Shown here: one piece after another, positions 56,040 to 64,000 of the stretch
Layout: every line of letters starts with the position of its first letter
Numbering within the stretch: the stretch's first letter is position 1
DNA from: Methylovulum psychrotolerans
GTDB lineage: Bacteria > Pseudomonadota > Gammaproteobacteria > Methylococcales > Methylomonadaceae
Reading direction: 5' to 3'
DNA length: 64,000 nt
Assembly (NCBI RefSeq): GCF_002923755.1
Contig: NZ_PGFZ01000008.1
Coordinates: forward strand, 208,674 to 272,673
Program-made: the position numbers and the translations under genes
Notes under the pieces: model-generated
The model's input: only the letters and a program-made list of their open reading frames with translations
Told to the model about the DNA's origin: nothing
Databases searched by the model: none

Positions 56040-57344
56040 ATGTCCAACGTAACCATTAAACACCTTAACGCCAGCGACGCTAATTTTTCCCAGCAATTAA
56101 AAGACCTGTTAGCTTGGGATGAAAGCGACGATCTGGACATCCAGCAACGGGTTTTGGCGATTCTGGCCGATGTCCGCAGCAATGGCGATGCCGCTGTGAT
56201 TAACTATACTAACCGCTTCGACCACCGCGCCATTGCTGATGCCAGCGAGTTGGAACTGCCTAAGGCGACCTTGCAAGCCGCGTGGGAGAATCTGCCTGCT
56301 GAGCAAGCCCATGCCCTGCAAACTGCCGCCGACCGTGTCCGCACCTATGCCGAACACCAAAAAATTGCGTCTTGGCAGTATGAAGAAGCGGACGGTACGG
56401 TGTTGGGGCAAAAAATCACCCCGCTGGACAGTGTCGGCCTGTATGTGCCGGGCGGTAAGGCCGCGTATCCGTCTTCGGTATTGATGAACGCCATCCCGGC
56501 TAAAGTGGCGGGCGTGGGCGAATTGATTATGGTGGTGCCGACTCCGAACGGCGAGACTAACGAACTGGTGCTAGCTGCCGCTTATATCGCCGGAGTAGAC
56601 CGCGCTTTTTCCATCGGTGGGGCGCAAGCGGTCGCGGCCTTGGCTTACGGTACGGCTACTATCCCTGCGGTCGCGAAAATCGTCGGCCCCGGCAATATTT
56701 ATGTCGCCACCGCGAAAAAACTGGTGTTCGGGCAAGTCGGTATTGACATGATTGCCGGGCCTTCGGAAATTCTGGTTATCTGCGACGGTAAAACCAACCC
56801 CGATTGGATTGCGATGGACTTATTCTCACAAGCTGAACATGACGAAAACGCCCAAGCGATTTTAATCAGCGATGACGGCGACTTTTTGGCCGCTGTTGAG
56901 CAAAGCATCCACACGCTGTTGCCGACCATGGAACGCGCCGACATTATCCGCGCGTCTTTAAGCACACGCGGGGCGTTGATTAAGGTGGATAATTTGGACG
57001 TGGCGACCGATGTCGCCAATGTGATTGCGCCGGAGCATTTGGAGTTGTCGGTCGCCGACCCCGAAGCCTTATGTGCGAAAATCCGCCACGCCGGGGCGAT
57101 TTTTATGGGCCGCTACACTGCCGAAGCTTTAGGCGACTACTGCGCCGGCCCCAACCACGTTTTGCCCACCTCCAGCACCGCGCGGTTCTCGTCACCGCTG
57201 GGCGTTTACGATTTTCAAAAACGCACCAGTTTGATTAACTGCTCGGCGGCGGGCGCGGACAGTTTGGGTAAAATCGCTTCGGTACTGGCGCGGGGTGAGA
57301 GCTTGACTGCCCATGCGCGGTCGGCGGAGTATCGAATTAAGTAG
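56040..57344 (+). CDS. hisD: Histidinol dehydrogenase
   Basis: Last enzyme of histidine synthesis, oxidising histidinol to histidine with two NAD. 434 aa. Motifs: [54 protein letters not shown], the zinc/catalytic region [20 protein letters not shown], and [20 protein letters not shown]. The last two codons and the stop (ATT AAG TAG) coincide with the first bases of the dispersed repeat copy C. Separated from hisG and hisC. Confidence 0.97.
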   Translation: MSNVTIKHLNASDANFSQQLKDLLAWDESDDLDIQQRVLAILADVRSNGDAAVINYTNRFDHRAIADASELELPKATLQAAWENLPAEQAHALQTAADRVRTYAEHQKIASWQYEEADGTVLGQKITPLDSVGLYVPGGKAAYPSSVLMNAIPAKVAGVGELIMVVPTPNGETNELVLAAAYIAGVDRAFSIGGAQAVAALAYGTATIPAVAKIVGPGNIYVATAKKLVFGQVGIDMIAGPSEILVICDGKTNPDWIAMDLFSQAEHDENAQAILISDDGDFLAAVEQSIHTLLPTMERADIIRASLSTRGALIKVDNLDVATDVANVIAPEHLELSVADPEALCAKIRHAGAIFMGRYTAEALGDYCAGPNHVLPTSSTARFSSPLGVYDFQKRTSLINCSAAGADSLGKIASVLARGESLTAHARSAEYRIK

Positions 57345-57480
57345 GCGTTCCATTGCGCCTCTGCGTGTTAAACCCCACCCCTCGGTTCCTGAGCGAAGCC
57401 GAAGGGGGCCCTTCGCAGGGGAGGAAGCGAGCGTTTTCCTCGTGGTATAGGCAAAAATCAAGGTAAAAAGCTCTTCCCCA
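57338..57480. repeat. Dispersed MITE-like repeat, copy C, at the hisD stop
   Basis: Begins AATTAAGTAGGCGTTCC within the last codons of hisD, then GCGTGTTAAACCCCACCCC and GCAGGGGAGGAAGC and CAAAAATCAAGG as in copy B. A different small palindrome (CGGTTCCTGAGCGAAGCCG) replaces the 48-bp insert of copy B. The left end found in A and B is missing here. Confidence 0.65.
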
Positions 57481-57533
57481 AGGCGTTCGGCGTAACCCTT
57501 AATGTGTGCAGGGATGCGCCATCGCCCTGAGCG

Positions 57534-57908
57534 TTATTGTTCCCAATTTGAAGCATCTGCGCACTGACTGTCCGCCGATTTTTGATGGGCAAACTTAAGG
57601 TCCAAGGATAGGCCAACGCACTTCCCAAGCATTGTTCCCACTTCTGTCGCTTGCTCTTTAGAGGTGAAAGTTGTCGGTATCCGCTCTTTAAGGGTGGTAA
57701 GGCAGGTTTTTGTCGCGGAGAGGGCTGCTTTTTGGCAAACATTAGAACTTAGCTTTAAACATTGCCTGAAGTAAGAGTCATCTTCACAAAATGCTGGGGG
57801 AAAGTGTGTAATTATCATCGCTTTCCATTGCTTGCCCGATACTTCATTCGCCTGTGCGGCTTGCATCAACAGTAGGCCAATTACGCCTAAAAAAAACCGA
57901 AATTTCAT
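57534..57908 (-). CDS. Secreted small Cys-containing protein
   Basis: 124 aa with a clear signal peptide (FRFFLGVIGLLLMQAAQA) and an excellent AGGAGG ribosome-binding site. The mature domain is helical with six cysteines (FCEDD, RQCLKL, NVCQKA, TCLTTL, GKCVGL, QCADA), likely forming three disulfides. I do not recognise the family. Periplasmic or secreted; role unknown. Confidence 0.75.
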   Translation of the reverse strand: MKFRFFLGVIGLLLMQAAQANEVSGKQWKAMIITHFPPAFCEDDSYFRQCLKLSSNVCQKAALSATKTCLTTLKERIPTTFTSKEQATEVGTMLGKCVGLSLDLKFAHQKSADSQCADASNWEQ

Positions 57909-58201
57909 TGCTTCCTCCTAAGGTCAATTAAGTAACGTGATGTTGGGTTGCTATTGGCATCAAGAGGTATGGCTATATCCTGGTAATGTCAAAAATGCCG
58001 ATGAAAGTCGGCGAAAGTAATCGTGGTTATGATTTGTCGGTAATATACATAACTTACGGATTTCTGTCATCATAAAAACAACGCTATTTTATGCGGTGGC
58101 TGGTGGCGGCATAAATTAAGCGGCACACCAAAAACTCTCCCTTGAGCTTCTTCCCCTAAACAGGTATAACGGGCGGCTTTGCCACTATCTCGCCTTCTCC
58201 T

Positions 58202-59047
58202 ATGAATTTCTCCGCATTCGACCAATGGCTTAGCGATAGACCTGCCCGCCCGGAGCTGCGCGGGCTACCGCGATTTTTTACTGAACTGTTGTTTTTTGGC
58301 CTTAAAGAGGCGCGGGCGTGTTTGTTTGCCGGGTTGTTTTTTCTGGCGGTGTTTGCCTTGCCCAGGCAGGGTGTGTTTGGCATACCGCGTTATGATGCGT
58401 TATTGCTGATTGCCTTGGTTATACAGTTGTGGATGGTGTGGGCGAAGCTGGAAACGTGGGATGAGCTTAAGGCGATTTGCCTGTTCCATGTTTTGGGTTT
58501 TTTGCTGGAGCTGTTTAAGACTTCCAGCGGTATAAAATCTTGGGGCTATCACGATTTTGCCTATACCAAGATAGGGACTGTGCCGCTGTTTTCGGGGTTT
58601 ATGTATGCGGCGGTGGGCAGTTATATTATTCAGATTTGGCGGATGTTGGATCTGAGGGTGCGCCACCATCCGCCTTATTGGATGGCGACTTTGGTCGCGT
58701 TGCTGATTTATGGCAATTTTTTCACTCAGCATTATATCGGCGATTACCGTGGCTACATCGGTGCGGCGGCCTTGGGTTTGTATGCGCGGACGACGGTGGT
58801 GTTCCGGCCTTTCGACAAGGTGCGGCAGATGCCTTTATTGCTGGGCTTTGTTTTGATCGGGTTTTTTATTTGGCTGGCGGAAAACCTCAGCACGTTTTTC
58901 GGCATTTGGCAGTACCCGAACCAGCTCGGCGCATGGTCTGCCGTGCATGTCGGCAAATGGAGTTCCTGGTCGTTGTTGGTGGTGATGACTTTTACCATTG
59001 TGACCTATCTTAAGCATGTTAAAGAACGGATACACATTCCCTTATAA
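58202..59047 (+). CDS. DUF817 family membrane protein
   Basis: 281 aa, seven or more membrane segments. Family blocks: FFGLKEARACLFAGLFF, RYDALLLIALVIQLWMVWAK, FHVLGFLLELFKTSSGIKSW, GTVPLFSGFMYAAVGSYIIQ and WLAENLSTFFGIWQYPNQLG. DUF817 proteins (Bacillus YoaT type) have no known function. Conserved acidic and aromatic residues in the membrane suggest an enzyme or transporter. Confidence 0.88.
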   Translation: MNFSAFDQWLSDRPARPELRGLPRFFTELLFFGLKEARACLFAGLFFLAVFALPRQGVFGIPRYDALLLIALVIQLWMVWAKLETWDELKAICLFHVLGFLLELFKTSSGIKSWGYHDFAYTKIGTVPLFSGFMYAAVGSYIIQIWRMLDLRVRHHPPYWMATLVALLIYGNFFTQHYIGDYRGYIGAAALGLYARTTVVFRPFDKVRQMPLLLGFVLIGFFIWLAENLSTFFGIWQYPNQLGAWSAVHVGKWSSWSLLVVMTFTIVTYLKHVKERIHIPL

Positions 59048-59303
59048 TAATAAAAATCATGATCTTGTGGTATAAAGCGCAGCTTACCAAACGCCTGTGG
59101 CTTGATATTGGCAAAATCGCCTCCACATCTAGGCTGGCTTGTTGCGGGTGGGGGTTGGCGCTTTTGTCCCTGTGGTCTCCCGTCTTCTTTGTTTGCCAAA
59201 AAAGCCTTGTTTTTCGGGCGCATAAATGTTTACGAGGAAAACCCAAGCCGATTATGGCATAATGGCGGGATTTTTTATTTAACAATTATAATTGAGGATG
59301 ACC

Positions 59304-59654
59304 ATGAGTTTTTTTATTTCCGACGCGCTGGCTGAAGGCACCGCCGCAGCCGCCCAACCCGGTATTGAAGGGATGCTGTTCCCGCTGGGCATTTTAGTCT
59401 TTTTCTATTTCCTATTTTTGCGTCCGCAAGCCAAACGTACTAAAGAGAAAAAAGAAATGATGTCGACTTTGAAAAAAGGTGTCGAAGTGGTTACTTCCGG
59501 CGGCATTTTAGGCAAAGTGGTCGATGTGGACGACAATTTTGTCAAAATTGAGATTTGCGACAATACGTTTATTCAAGTCCAACGCCAAAGTGTTGAGAAC
59601 ATGATGCCTAAGGGAACCTATAAAGCGGTCACGAAAAAAATAATAAAAGAATAA
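59304..59654 (+). CDS. yajC: Sec translocon accessory subunit YajC
   Basis: 116 aa from the ATG at 59304 (GAGG six bases upstream). One membrane helix (MLFPLGILVFFYFLFLRPQAK) and the family's basic motif KRTKEKKEMMSTLKKGVEVV followed by TSGGILGKVVDVDDNFVKIE. Associates with SecDF. First gene of yajC-secD-secF; queA and tgt, usual upstream neighbours, are absent. Confidence 0.95.
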   Translation: MSFFISDALAEGTAAAAQPGIEGMLFPLGILVFFYFLFLRPQAKRTKEKKEMMSTLKKGVEVVTSGGILGKVVDVDDNFVKIEICDNTFIQVQRQSVENMMPKGTYKAVTKKIIKE

Positions 59655-59718
59655 CCGCTCTCCGCTAACGGCAACCACCGACGGCCTCCGGCGCGGTTTT
59701 AATGATTGGAATAACATA

Positions 59719-61572
59719 ATGCATAACAGTTACCCTCTTTGGAAAAATGTCCTAATCTTGCTGGTCTTTCTGGTCTCGATTATTTACGCATTACCTAATT
59801 TATACAACGAAGACCCCTCTGTACAGGTGGTGTCCAGCCACGCCGGTACCGCGCTGACCCCAACGCAGGTGAGCACTATAGAAAAGTTGGTTAAAGACAG
59901 CAATACGCCGATGAAAGCGTTTGAAGTTGCCGATGGGCGGGTGCTGGCGCGTCTGGGCAGTAACGACGACCAATTGAAAATCGCCGATTTGTTGCGCGAG
60001 AAAATGGGCAATGATTACACGGTGTCCTTAAATCTGGCCCCTACCACGCCCGGTTGGTTGCGTGCCTTGGGCGCAAAAGCCATGTATTTGGGTCTAGACT
60101 TACGCGGCGGGGTGCATTTCCTGCTGGAAGTGGATATGGACGCGGCAGTGAAACAGGCCGAAGAGCGTTATAACGACGATTTGCGTCTGGCGTTGCGCGA
60201 GGCGAACTTGCGTTACCAGTCGGTCGCCAAAGATAACGGCTTCATTAAAATAAAATTGAAAGAAGCCGCCGACAAGCCCAATTTGTTTAAGGTGTTGGAC
60301 AAAAACTTCCGCACCTTAGAAGTGACCGAGCCGGACGGTACGCCGGATGAAGTGTGGCTGAAAATCGGCGAACGCGAGTTGAAAGACACCCGCAAAAATG
60401 CCGTCGCGCAAAACATGACCACCTTACGCAACCGCGTTAATGAACTGGGCGTAGCCGAGCCGGTCATTCAGCAACAGGGCGAAAACCGTATCATGGTGCA
60501 ATTGCCGGGTATTCAGGACACAGGCCGTGCTAAGGATATTTTAGGCACCACCGCCACCTTGGAATACCGTTTGGTTGATGTCGAACATGATGTGCAAAAA
60601 GCCGTTGAGGGCCATCCTCCGGTCGGTAGCCGCTTGTATTACGAGAAAGACGGGCGGCCTATCTTGTTAAACCGTCAGGTGATCGTGACGGGTGACCAAA
60701 TCTTGGATGCTTCTTCTAGCGTTGATGAAGACAGCCGTCCGGCGGTGGTGATTAACCTGAACGGCGCGGGTGCGGCGAAAATGGGTAAAATGACCCAAGC
60801 CAATGTCGGTAAGCCGATGGCGGTGGTGTTTATCGAATATAAATCGGAAAACCGCATCGTCAACGGCGAAAAAGTCCGCCATAAAGAAAAAGTTGAAAAA
60901 GTCATCAGTGTGGCGACCATCCAAGGCGTGTTCAGCAAGCGCTTCCAAACCACCGGTTTGGATAGCCCGCAAGAAGCCCGCAATTTGTCCTTATTGTTAA
61001 GGGCGGGCGCGTTGGCGGCTCCGGTCGATATTGTTGAAGAACGCACTGTCGGCCCTAGCTTAGGCCAAGATAATATCGATAAAGGCTTTTTGTCGTTCAT
61101 CGTCGGCTTCGTGCTGGTCGTGCTGTTCATGGCAGGCTATTACCGCCTGTTCGGTATGATCGCCAACTTGGCGCTGGCGTTTAACGTGGTGATTGTGGTG
61201 GCGATTTTGTCGCTGTTGCAAGCGACGCTGACTTTGCCGGGTATTGCCGGGATTATCCTTACCGTGGGTATGTCGGTTGATGCTAACGTTTTGATTTTTG
61301 AACGGATTAAAGAAGAGATCAGAAACGGTAACTCCCCGCAGGCGAGTATTTTTATCGGTTATGAAAAAGCTTTCGCGACCATTTTAGACTCGCATGTCAC
61401 TAACTTGGTGGTGGCTATCGTGCTGTTTGTCTTTGGTACGGGATCGGTCAAAGGCTTTGCCGTGACCTTAATCATCGGTATTTTGTCATCCATGTTTACC
61501 GCCATTACAGGTACGCGGATGGTGATTAACCGGATTTATGGCGACCGTCGGGTCGATAAGTTGTCTATTTAG
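59719..61572 (+). CDS. secD: Protein translocase subunit SecD
   Basis: 617-aa RND-type subunit that uses the proton gradient to help exported proteins through SecYEG. N-terminal membrane helix (ILLVFLVSIIYALPNLYNED), a large periplasmic P1 domain, the D1 motif GLDLRGGVHFLLEVD and five C-terminal helices with SFIVGFVLVVLFMAGYYRLF and TVGMSVDANVLIFERIKEEI (D4 motif). Full length for the family. Confidence 0.98.
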   Translation: MHNSYPLWKNVLILLVFLVSIIYALPNLYNEDPSVQVVSSHAGTALTPTQVSTIEKLVKDSNTPMKAFEVADGRVLARLGSNDDQLKIADLLREKMGNDYTVSLNLAPTTPGWLRALGAKAMYLGLDLRGGVHFLLEVDMDAAVKQAEERYNDDLRLALREANLRYQSVAKDNGFIKIKLKEAADKPNLFKVLDKNFRTLEVTEPDGTPDEVWLKIGERELKDTRKNAVAQNMTTLRNRVNELGVAEPVIQQQGENRIMVQLPGIQDTGRAKDILGTTATLEYRLVDVEHDVQKAVEGHPPVGSRLYYEKDGRPILLNRQVIVTGDQILDASSSVDEDSRPAVVINLNGAGAAKMGKMTQANVGKPMAVVFIEYKSENRIVNGEKVRHKEKVEKVISVATIQGVFSKRFQTTGLDSPQEARNLSLLLRAGALAAPVDIVEERTVGPSLGQDNIDKGFLSFIVGFVLVVLFMAGYYRLFGMIANLALAFNVVIVVAILSLLQATLTLPGIAGIILTVGMSVDANVLIFERIKEEIRNGNSPQASIFIGYEKAFATILDSHVTNLVVAIVLFVFGTGSVKGFAVTLIIGILSSMFTAITGTRMVINRIYGDRRVDKLSI

Positions 61573-61580
61573 GCTGGCGT

Positions 61581-61621
61581 GGGCGGCTCTAAGTTAACGC
61601 CACCGCGTTAACAGGCCGCCC
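61581..61621. promoter_or_regulatory. Two-tier stem-loop in the secD-secF spacer
   Basis: Outer arms GGGCGGC (61581-61587) and GCCGCCC (61615-61621) enclose an inner perfect stem GTTAACGC (61593-61600) / GCGTTAAC (61605-61612) with a CACC loop. No T tract. It could be an mRNA stability or attenuation element that sets SecF below SecD, or a small repeat. Confidence 0.6.
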
Positions 61622-61663
61622 CTTTGGCGTTGTTCACCTGAAAATTTTTACCCAAACAAAACG

Positions 61664-62587
61664 ATGAAAACAACTAATATAAACTTTATCGGCAACCGCA
61701 ATATCGCCCTGATTTTTTCCGGCATTTTGTCGCTGCTTTCTATTATTTCCCTGTCGGTGCAAGGCTTGCAGATGGGTATCGACTTTACCGGCGGTACGCT
61801 GATTGAAGTCGGCTACCAAAAGCCCGCCGACCTGACGGCTTTACGCGCGACGTTGGACAGTTCCGGCTTTGCCGATGCCACTGTGCAGAATTTTGGCACG
61901 GCTAAAGATGTGTTGATCCGCCTGAAATTGCAAGAAGGTGTGAGCAGCGCCGATTTAAGCAATAAGGTGTTGGAGGCGATTAACAAAGACACCGCCGAAC
62001 CGGCCAGTTTGCGGCGGGTGGAGTTTGTCGGCCCGCAAGTCGGCGACGATTTGGCGCAAGACGGCTTCCTGGCCTTGCTGTACTCCACTATCGGCATTTT
62101 GATTTATGTCGCTTGGCGGTTTGAATGGAAATTCTCTTTAGGTGCGATTATTGCGACCTTGCACGATGTTATTGTGACTTTAGGGGTGTTTTCGGTGCTG
62201 CGGATGGAGTTTGACCTGACGGTGTTGGCGGCGGTGTTGGCGTTAATCGGCTACTCGCTGAACGACACTATCGTGGTTTATGACCGGATTCGGGAGAACT
62301 TCATCCAGTTGCGCAACAAAAGCACTGAGGAAATGATTAACATATCGGTCAATGTCACGTTAAGCCGTACTATTATGACTTCGTTGACGGTGATTTTGGT
62401 GTTGGTGTCGCTGTTTTTCTTAGGCGGCGAAGTTATTCATGGGTTTTCGGTCGTCCTGCTGTTCGGGGTGTTTTTTGGTACTTACTCTTCTATTTTTATC
62501 GCCAGCCCTATGGCGTTGATTTTAGGGGTTAGCCCACAAGATTTAATTCCGGTGGTCAGGGAAGAGCATTTGGATAATTTGCCTTAG
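61664..62587 (+). CDS. secF: Protein translocase subunit SecF
   Basis: 307 aa. First helix region FIGNRNIALIFSGILSLLSI, then GIDFTGGTLIEVGY, a small periplasmic domain and the C-terminal bundle with ALIGYSLNDTIVVYDRIREN (D4 motif) and TLSRTIMTSLTVILVLVSLF. Partner of SecD. It starts 91 bp after secD, wider than usual because of the stem-loop between them. Confidence 0.97.
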   Translation: MKTTNINFIGNRNIALIFSGILSLLSIISLSVQGLQMGIDFTGGTLIEVGYQKPADLTALRATLDSSGFADATVQNFGTAKDVLIRLKLQEGVSSADLSNKVLEAINKDTAEPASLRRVEFVGPQVGDDLAQDGFLALLYSTIGILIYVAWRFEWKFSLGAIIATLHDVIVTLGVFSVLRMEFDLTVLAAVLALIGYSLNDTIVVYDRIRENFIQLRNKSTEEMINISVNVTLSRTIMTSLTVILVLVSLFFLGGEVIHGFSVVLLFGVFFGTYSSIFIASPMALILGVSPQDLIPVVREEHLDNLP

Positions 62588-62671
62588 GAATTGATTTTTT
62601 GGCGTTTAAAAAAACAAATAATGAGTCGCTTCGCGAGGTATTTTTAATCGGGTTCTCGCACCCGAAGGCGA

Positions 62672-62910
62672 GATACTTTCTTTTGCTCCGCCTCGGCAAT
62701 TGCTCCTGCATTGCTCTACCTCCTGCATCCATGCAGTCGAAAAGAAAGTATCCAAAGAAAAGGCGGCCCGGTTGCCGCTTCTTCCTGCGCTTCTCGGTTT
62801 TGTCGGGGGTCGGCAGAGAGGGCTCCTGCCCTCCTGCCGACGCGCGGCATCCCTGCCGCGCCCCTTCGGGCTAATCCCGACAAAACCTGCGATGCTCGGC
62901 GCGGCAAACG
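62672..62910. repeat. Widespread intergenic repeat (GATACTTTCTTTTGCT family)
   Basis: Contains GATACTTTCTTTTGCTCC, AAAGAAAGTATCCAAAG, TTTTGTCGGGGGTCGGCAG, CTCCTGCCCTCCTGCCGA and CCCGACAAAACC, blocks I know as an intergenic repeat often mis-called as short hypothetical proteins in proteobacteria. Several inverted pairs inside (GTCGG..CCGAC, GGCAG..CTGCC) give strong secondary structure. Confidence 0.7.
62693..62739. repeat. 47-bp nested element, copy 2
   Basis: TCGGCAATTGCTCCTGC to CATCCATGCAGTCG, about four substitutions and one gap from the copy at 51315-51362. It splits the GATACTTTCTTTTGCT / AAAAGAAAGTATCC palindrome of the host repeat, showing that it was inserted later. Confidence 0.7.
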
Positions 62911-63085
62911 GGAGTAAAGCGACGTTACTGCGTAACGTCAGTTGGGAATACATTCCCGCGTGTTAGGCAACGCCTATGCTTGGGGGCTTTTTAAGGCTTG
63001 GGGCTTACGATTAATCACATTCGTCACCCGAATCGGCTATAATTGGCAATCACTTTTTATCAATCCTATTGGAGCTTTGTAAACA

Positions 63086-63517
63086 ATGGCAATCGAACGT
63101 ACCTTCTCAATCATTAAACCTGATGCAGTGGCAAAAAATGTTATCGGCGAAATTTATAGCCGTTTCGAAAAAAACGACCTGAAAATCGTTGCCGCAAAAA
63201 TGCTGCATCTGACTAAAGAACAAGCAGAAGGTTTTTATGCTGAACACAGCGCCCGCGGTTTCTTCAATGACCTGGTCGCGTTTATGATTTCCGGTCCTGT
63301 AATCATGCAAGTGTTGGAAGGTGAAAACGCTGTCCTGAAACACCGCGAAATTATGGGTGCGACTAACCCGAAAGACGCTGCCGCAGGCACTATCCGCGCC
63401 GATTTCGCCAGCAGCATCGACGAAAATGCCGTGCACGGTTCCGATGCCTTAGCTACCGCAGAACGCGAAATCGCTTATTTCTTCTCAGCCGATGAACTTT
63501 GTGCCAGAACCCGTTAA
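63086..63517 (+). CDS. ndk: Nucleoside diphosphate kinase
   Basis: Transfers the terminal phosphate between nucleoside triphosphates and diphosphates. 143 aa. Motifs: [40 protein letters not shown] and the active His in [24 protein letters not shown] precedes the ATG. Followed by rlmN, the common order in gammaproteobacteria. Confidence 0.98.
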   Translation: MAIERTFSIIKPDAVAKNVIGEIYSRFEKNDLKIVAAKMLHLTKEQAEGFYAEHSARGFFNDLVAFMISGPVIMQVLEGENAVLKHREIMGATNPKDAAAGTIRADFASSIDENAVHGSDALATAEREIAYFFSADELCARTR

Positions 63518-64000
63518 GGTTAACAAAACCAATTTGCTTGATTTCGACAGAAAAGGCCTCGCGGCTTTTTTTGTCGGCTTAGGCGAAAAGCCGTTCCGCG
63601 CGACGCAATTGCTCAAATGGTTGTATCAGGAAGGGGTCACTGACTTCAGCCTGATGACCAACTTAAGCAAGCCTTTGCGCAGTTATCTGACCGAGCATTG
63701 CCGTATCGAAACCCCAGAAATTGTGGTCGAGCAGGTTGCCAGTGACGGGGTGCATAAATGGGTGCTGCAAACCCATTGCGGTAACCGCGTCGAGACCGTG
63801 TTCATTCCCGAAGAGGGGCGGGGGACGCTGTGCGTGTCTTCGCAAATTGGTTGCGCCTTGGCGTGTACGTTTTGTTCGACAGCCCAGCAGGGCTTTAACC
63901 GTAATTTAAGCACCTCGGAAATCATCGGCCAAGTGTATGCTGCGCAAAACCGTTTAGGTAGCAGTGCCAAAATCACCAATGTGGTGATGATGGGCATGGG
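63492..64000 (+). CDS. rlmN: 23S rRNA/tRNA adenine-C2 methyltransferase RlmN (5' part)
   Basis: Radical SAM enzyme that methylates A2503 of 23S rRNA and A37 of some tRNAs. The visible 169 residues start [20 protein letters not shown], continue [20 protein letters not shown], and contain the radical-SAM cluster motif CALACTFC. The ATG at 63492 lies inside ndk (26-bp overlap, other frame), fitting the conserved RlmN N-terminus. Runs off the window end. Confidence 0.95.
   Translation, partial: MNFVPEPVKVNKTNLLDFDRKGLAAFFVGLGEKPFRATQLLKWLYQEGVTDFSLMTNLSKPLRSYLTEHCRIETPEIVVEQVASDGVHKWVLQTHCGNRVETVFIPEEGRGTLCVSSQIGCALACTFCSTAQQGFNRNLSTSEIIGQVYAAQNRLGSSAKITNVVMMGM

Larger units (their letters stand above)
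62588..63085. other. 498-bp gap between secF and ndk
   Basis: No gene. Mostly a widespread proteobacterial intergenic repeat (62672-62910) with a nested 47-bp insert, then a small hairpin GACGTTAC/GTAACGTC (62921-62939). The ndk promoter lies in the last 100 bp. Confidence 0.65.

Noticed and set aside
62699-62966. Overlapping short open frames on both strands after secF
   Set aside because: They lie wholly in a widespread intergenic repeat, are Arg/Pro/Ala-rich in all frames and have no ribosome-binding site; such frames are common false calls.

Overview
The window is a chromosomal stretch of a Gram-negative gammaproteobacterium. The evidence is an rpoE-rseA-rseB-degP envelope stress operon divergent from nadB, an Mla lipid-transport block next to murA-hisG, yajC-secD-secF, ndk-rlmN, rng-yhdP-tldD, TonB-dependent siderophore uptake, and a Gram-negative outer-membrane lipoprotein set. 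Gene order and codon use feel like a Methylococcales-type methanotroph, but no C1 gene lies in the window, so this placement is only an impression. The chromosome here is moderately GC-rich and its intergenic spaces are unusually full of short palindromic and MITE-like repeats.

Layout. 1-3.7 kb: sigma-E operon on the minus strand (degP/mucD partial, rseB, rseA, rpoE). 3.8-7.5 kb: nadB, a membrane-anchored dynamin/EHD-like protein with a degenerate GTPase site, and a small membrane protein. 7.6-11.4 kb: ybbP-ybbA divergent from tesA. 11.4-16.6 kb: small genes, ligA, a 68-aa membrane protein and a decayed recR fragment. 16.7-19.7 kb: a 1017-aa RTX protein with a CRP-like site upstream. 20.1-30.5 kb: rlmH-maf, then rng-yhdP-nit-bamC-like-tldD. 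30.5-32.6 kb: an AT-richer two-gene cassette (three-Cys-motif protein plus TcmP partner) inserted before hisC. 34.0-38.4 kb: minus-strand mlaE-mlaD-mlaB-murA-hisG followed by an Rpn-type nuclease. 39-40.2 kb: Tat-exported amidohydrolase. 40.4-51.2 kb: a Fur-box-controlled hydroxamate siderophore locus: ECF sigma factor, TonB receptor, PLP decarboxylase, N-hydroxylase, MFS exporter, fused acyltransferase/NIS synthetase, PepSY membrane protein. 51.6-54.2 kb: lipoprotein, glutathione reductase, Prx5 peroxiredoxin. 54.4-55.8 kb: a TIR-like/DUF4062 effector next to a collapsed STAND (NLR-like) gene; the two share a short glycine-rich motif, as in bacterial amyloid-signalling pairs. 56.0-64.0 kb: hisD, a secreted Cys-rich protein, a DUF817 membrane protein, yajC-secD-secF, ndk and the start of rlmN.

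How it works together. The siderophore block is a complete make-export-import set: amine from an amino acid, N-hydroxylation, acylation and condensation, export, receptor uptake and probably reduction. The murA-hisG-hisD-hisC order common in proteobacteria has been split here into three places, with the siderophore locus, the STAND remnant and repeats lying between the pieces.

The most interesting items are the effector/NLR pair with its shared motif, the three-Cys/TcmP cassette, the bisucaberin-like siderophore locus with an ECF sigma factor but no FecR, the pseudo-GTPase, and two repeat families: one with TIR-like ends that supplies the hisD stop codon, and a 47-48-bp element nested inside two other repeats.
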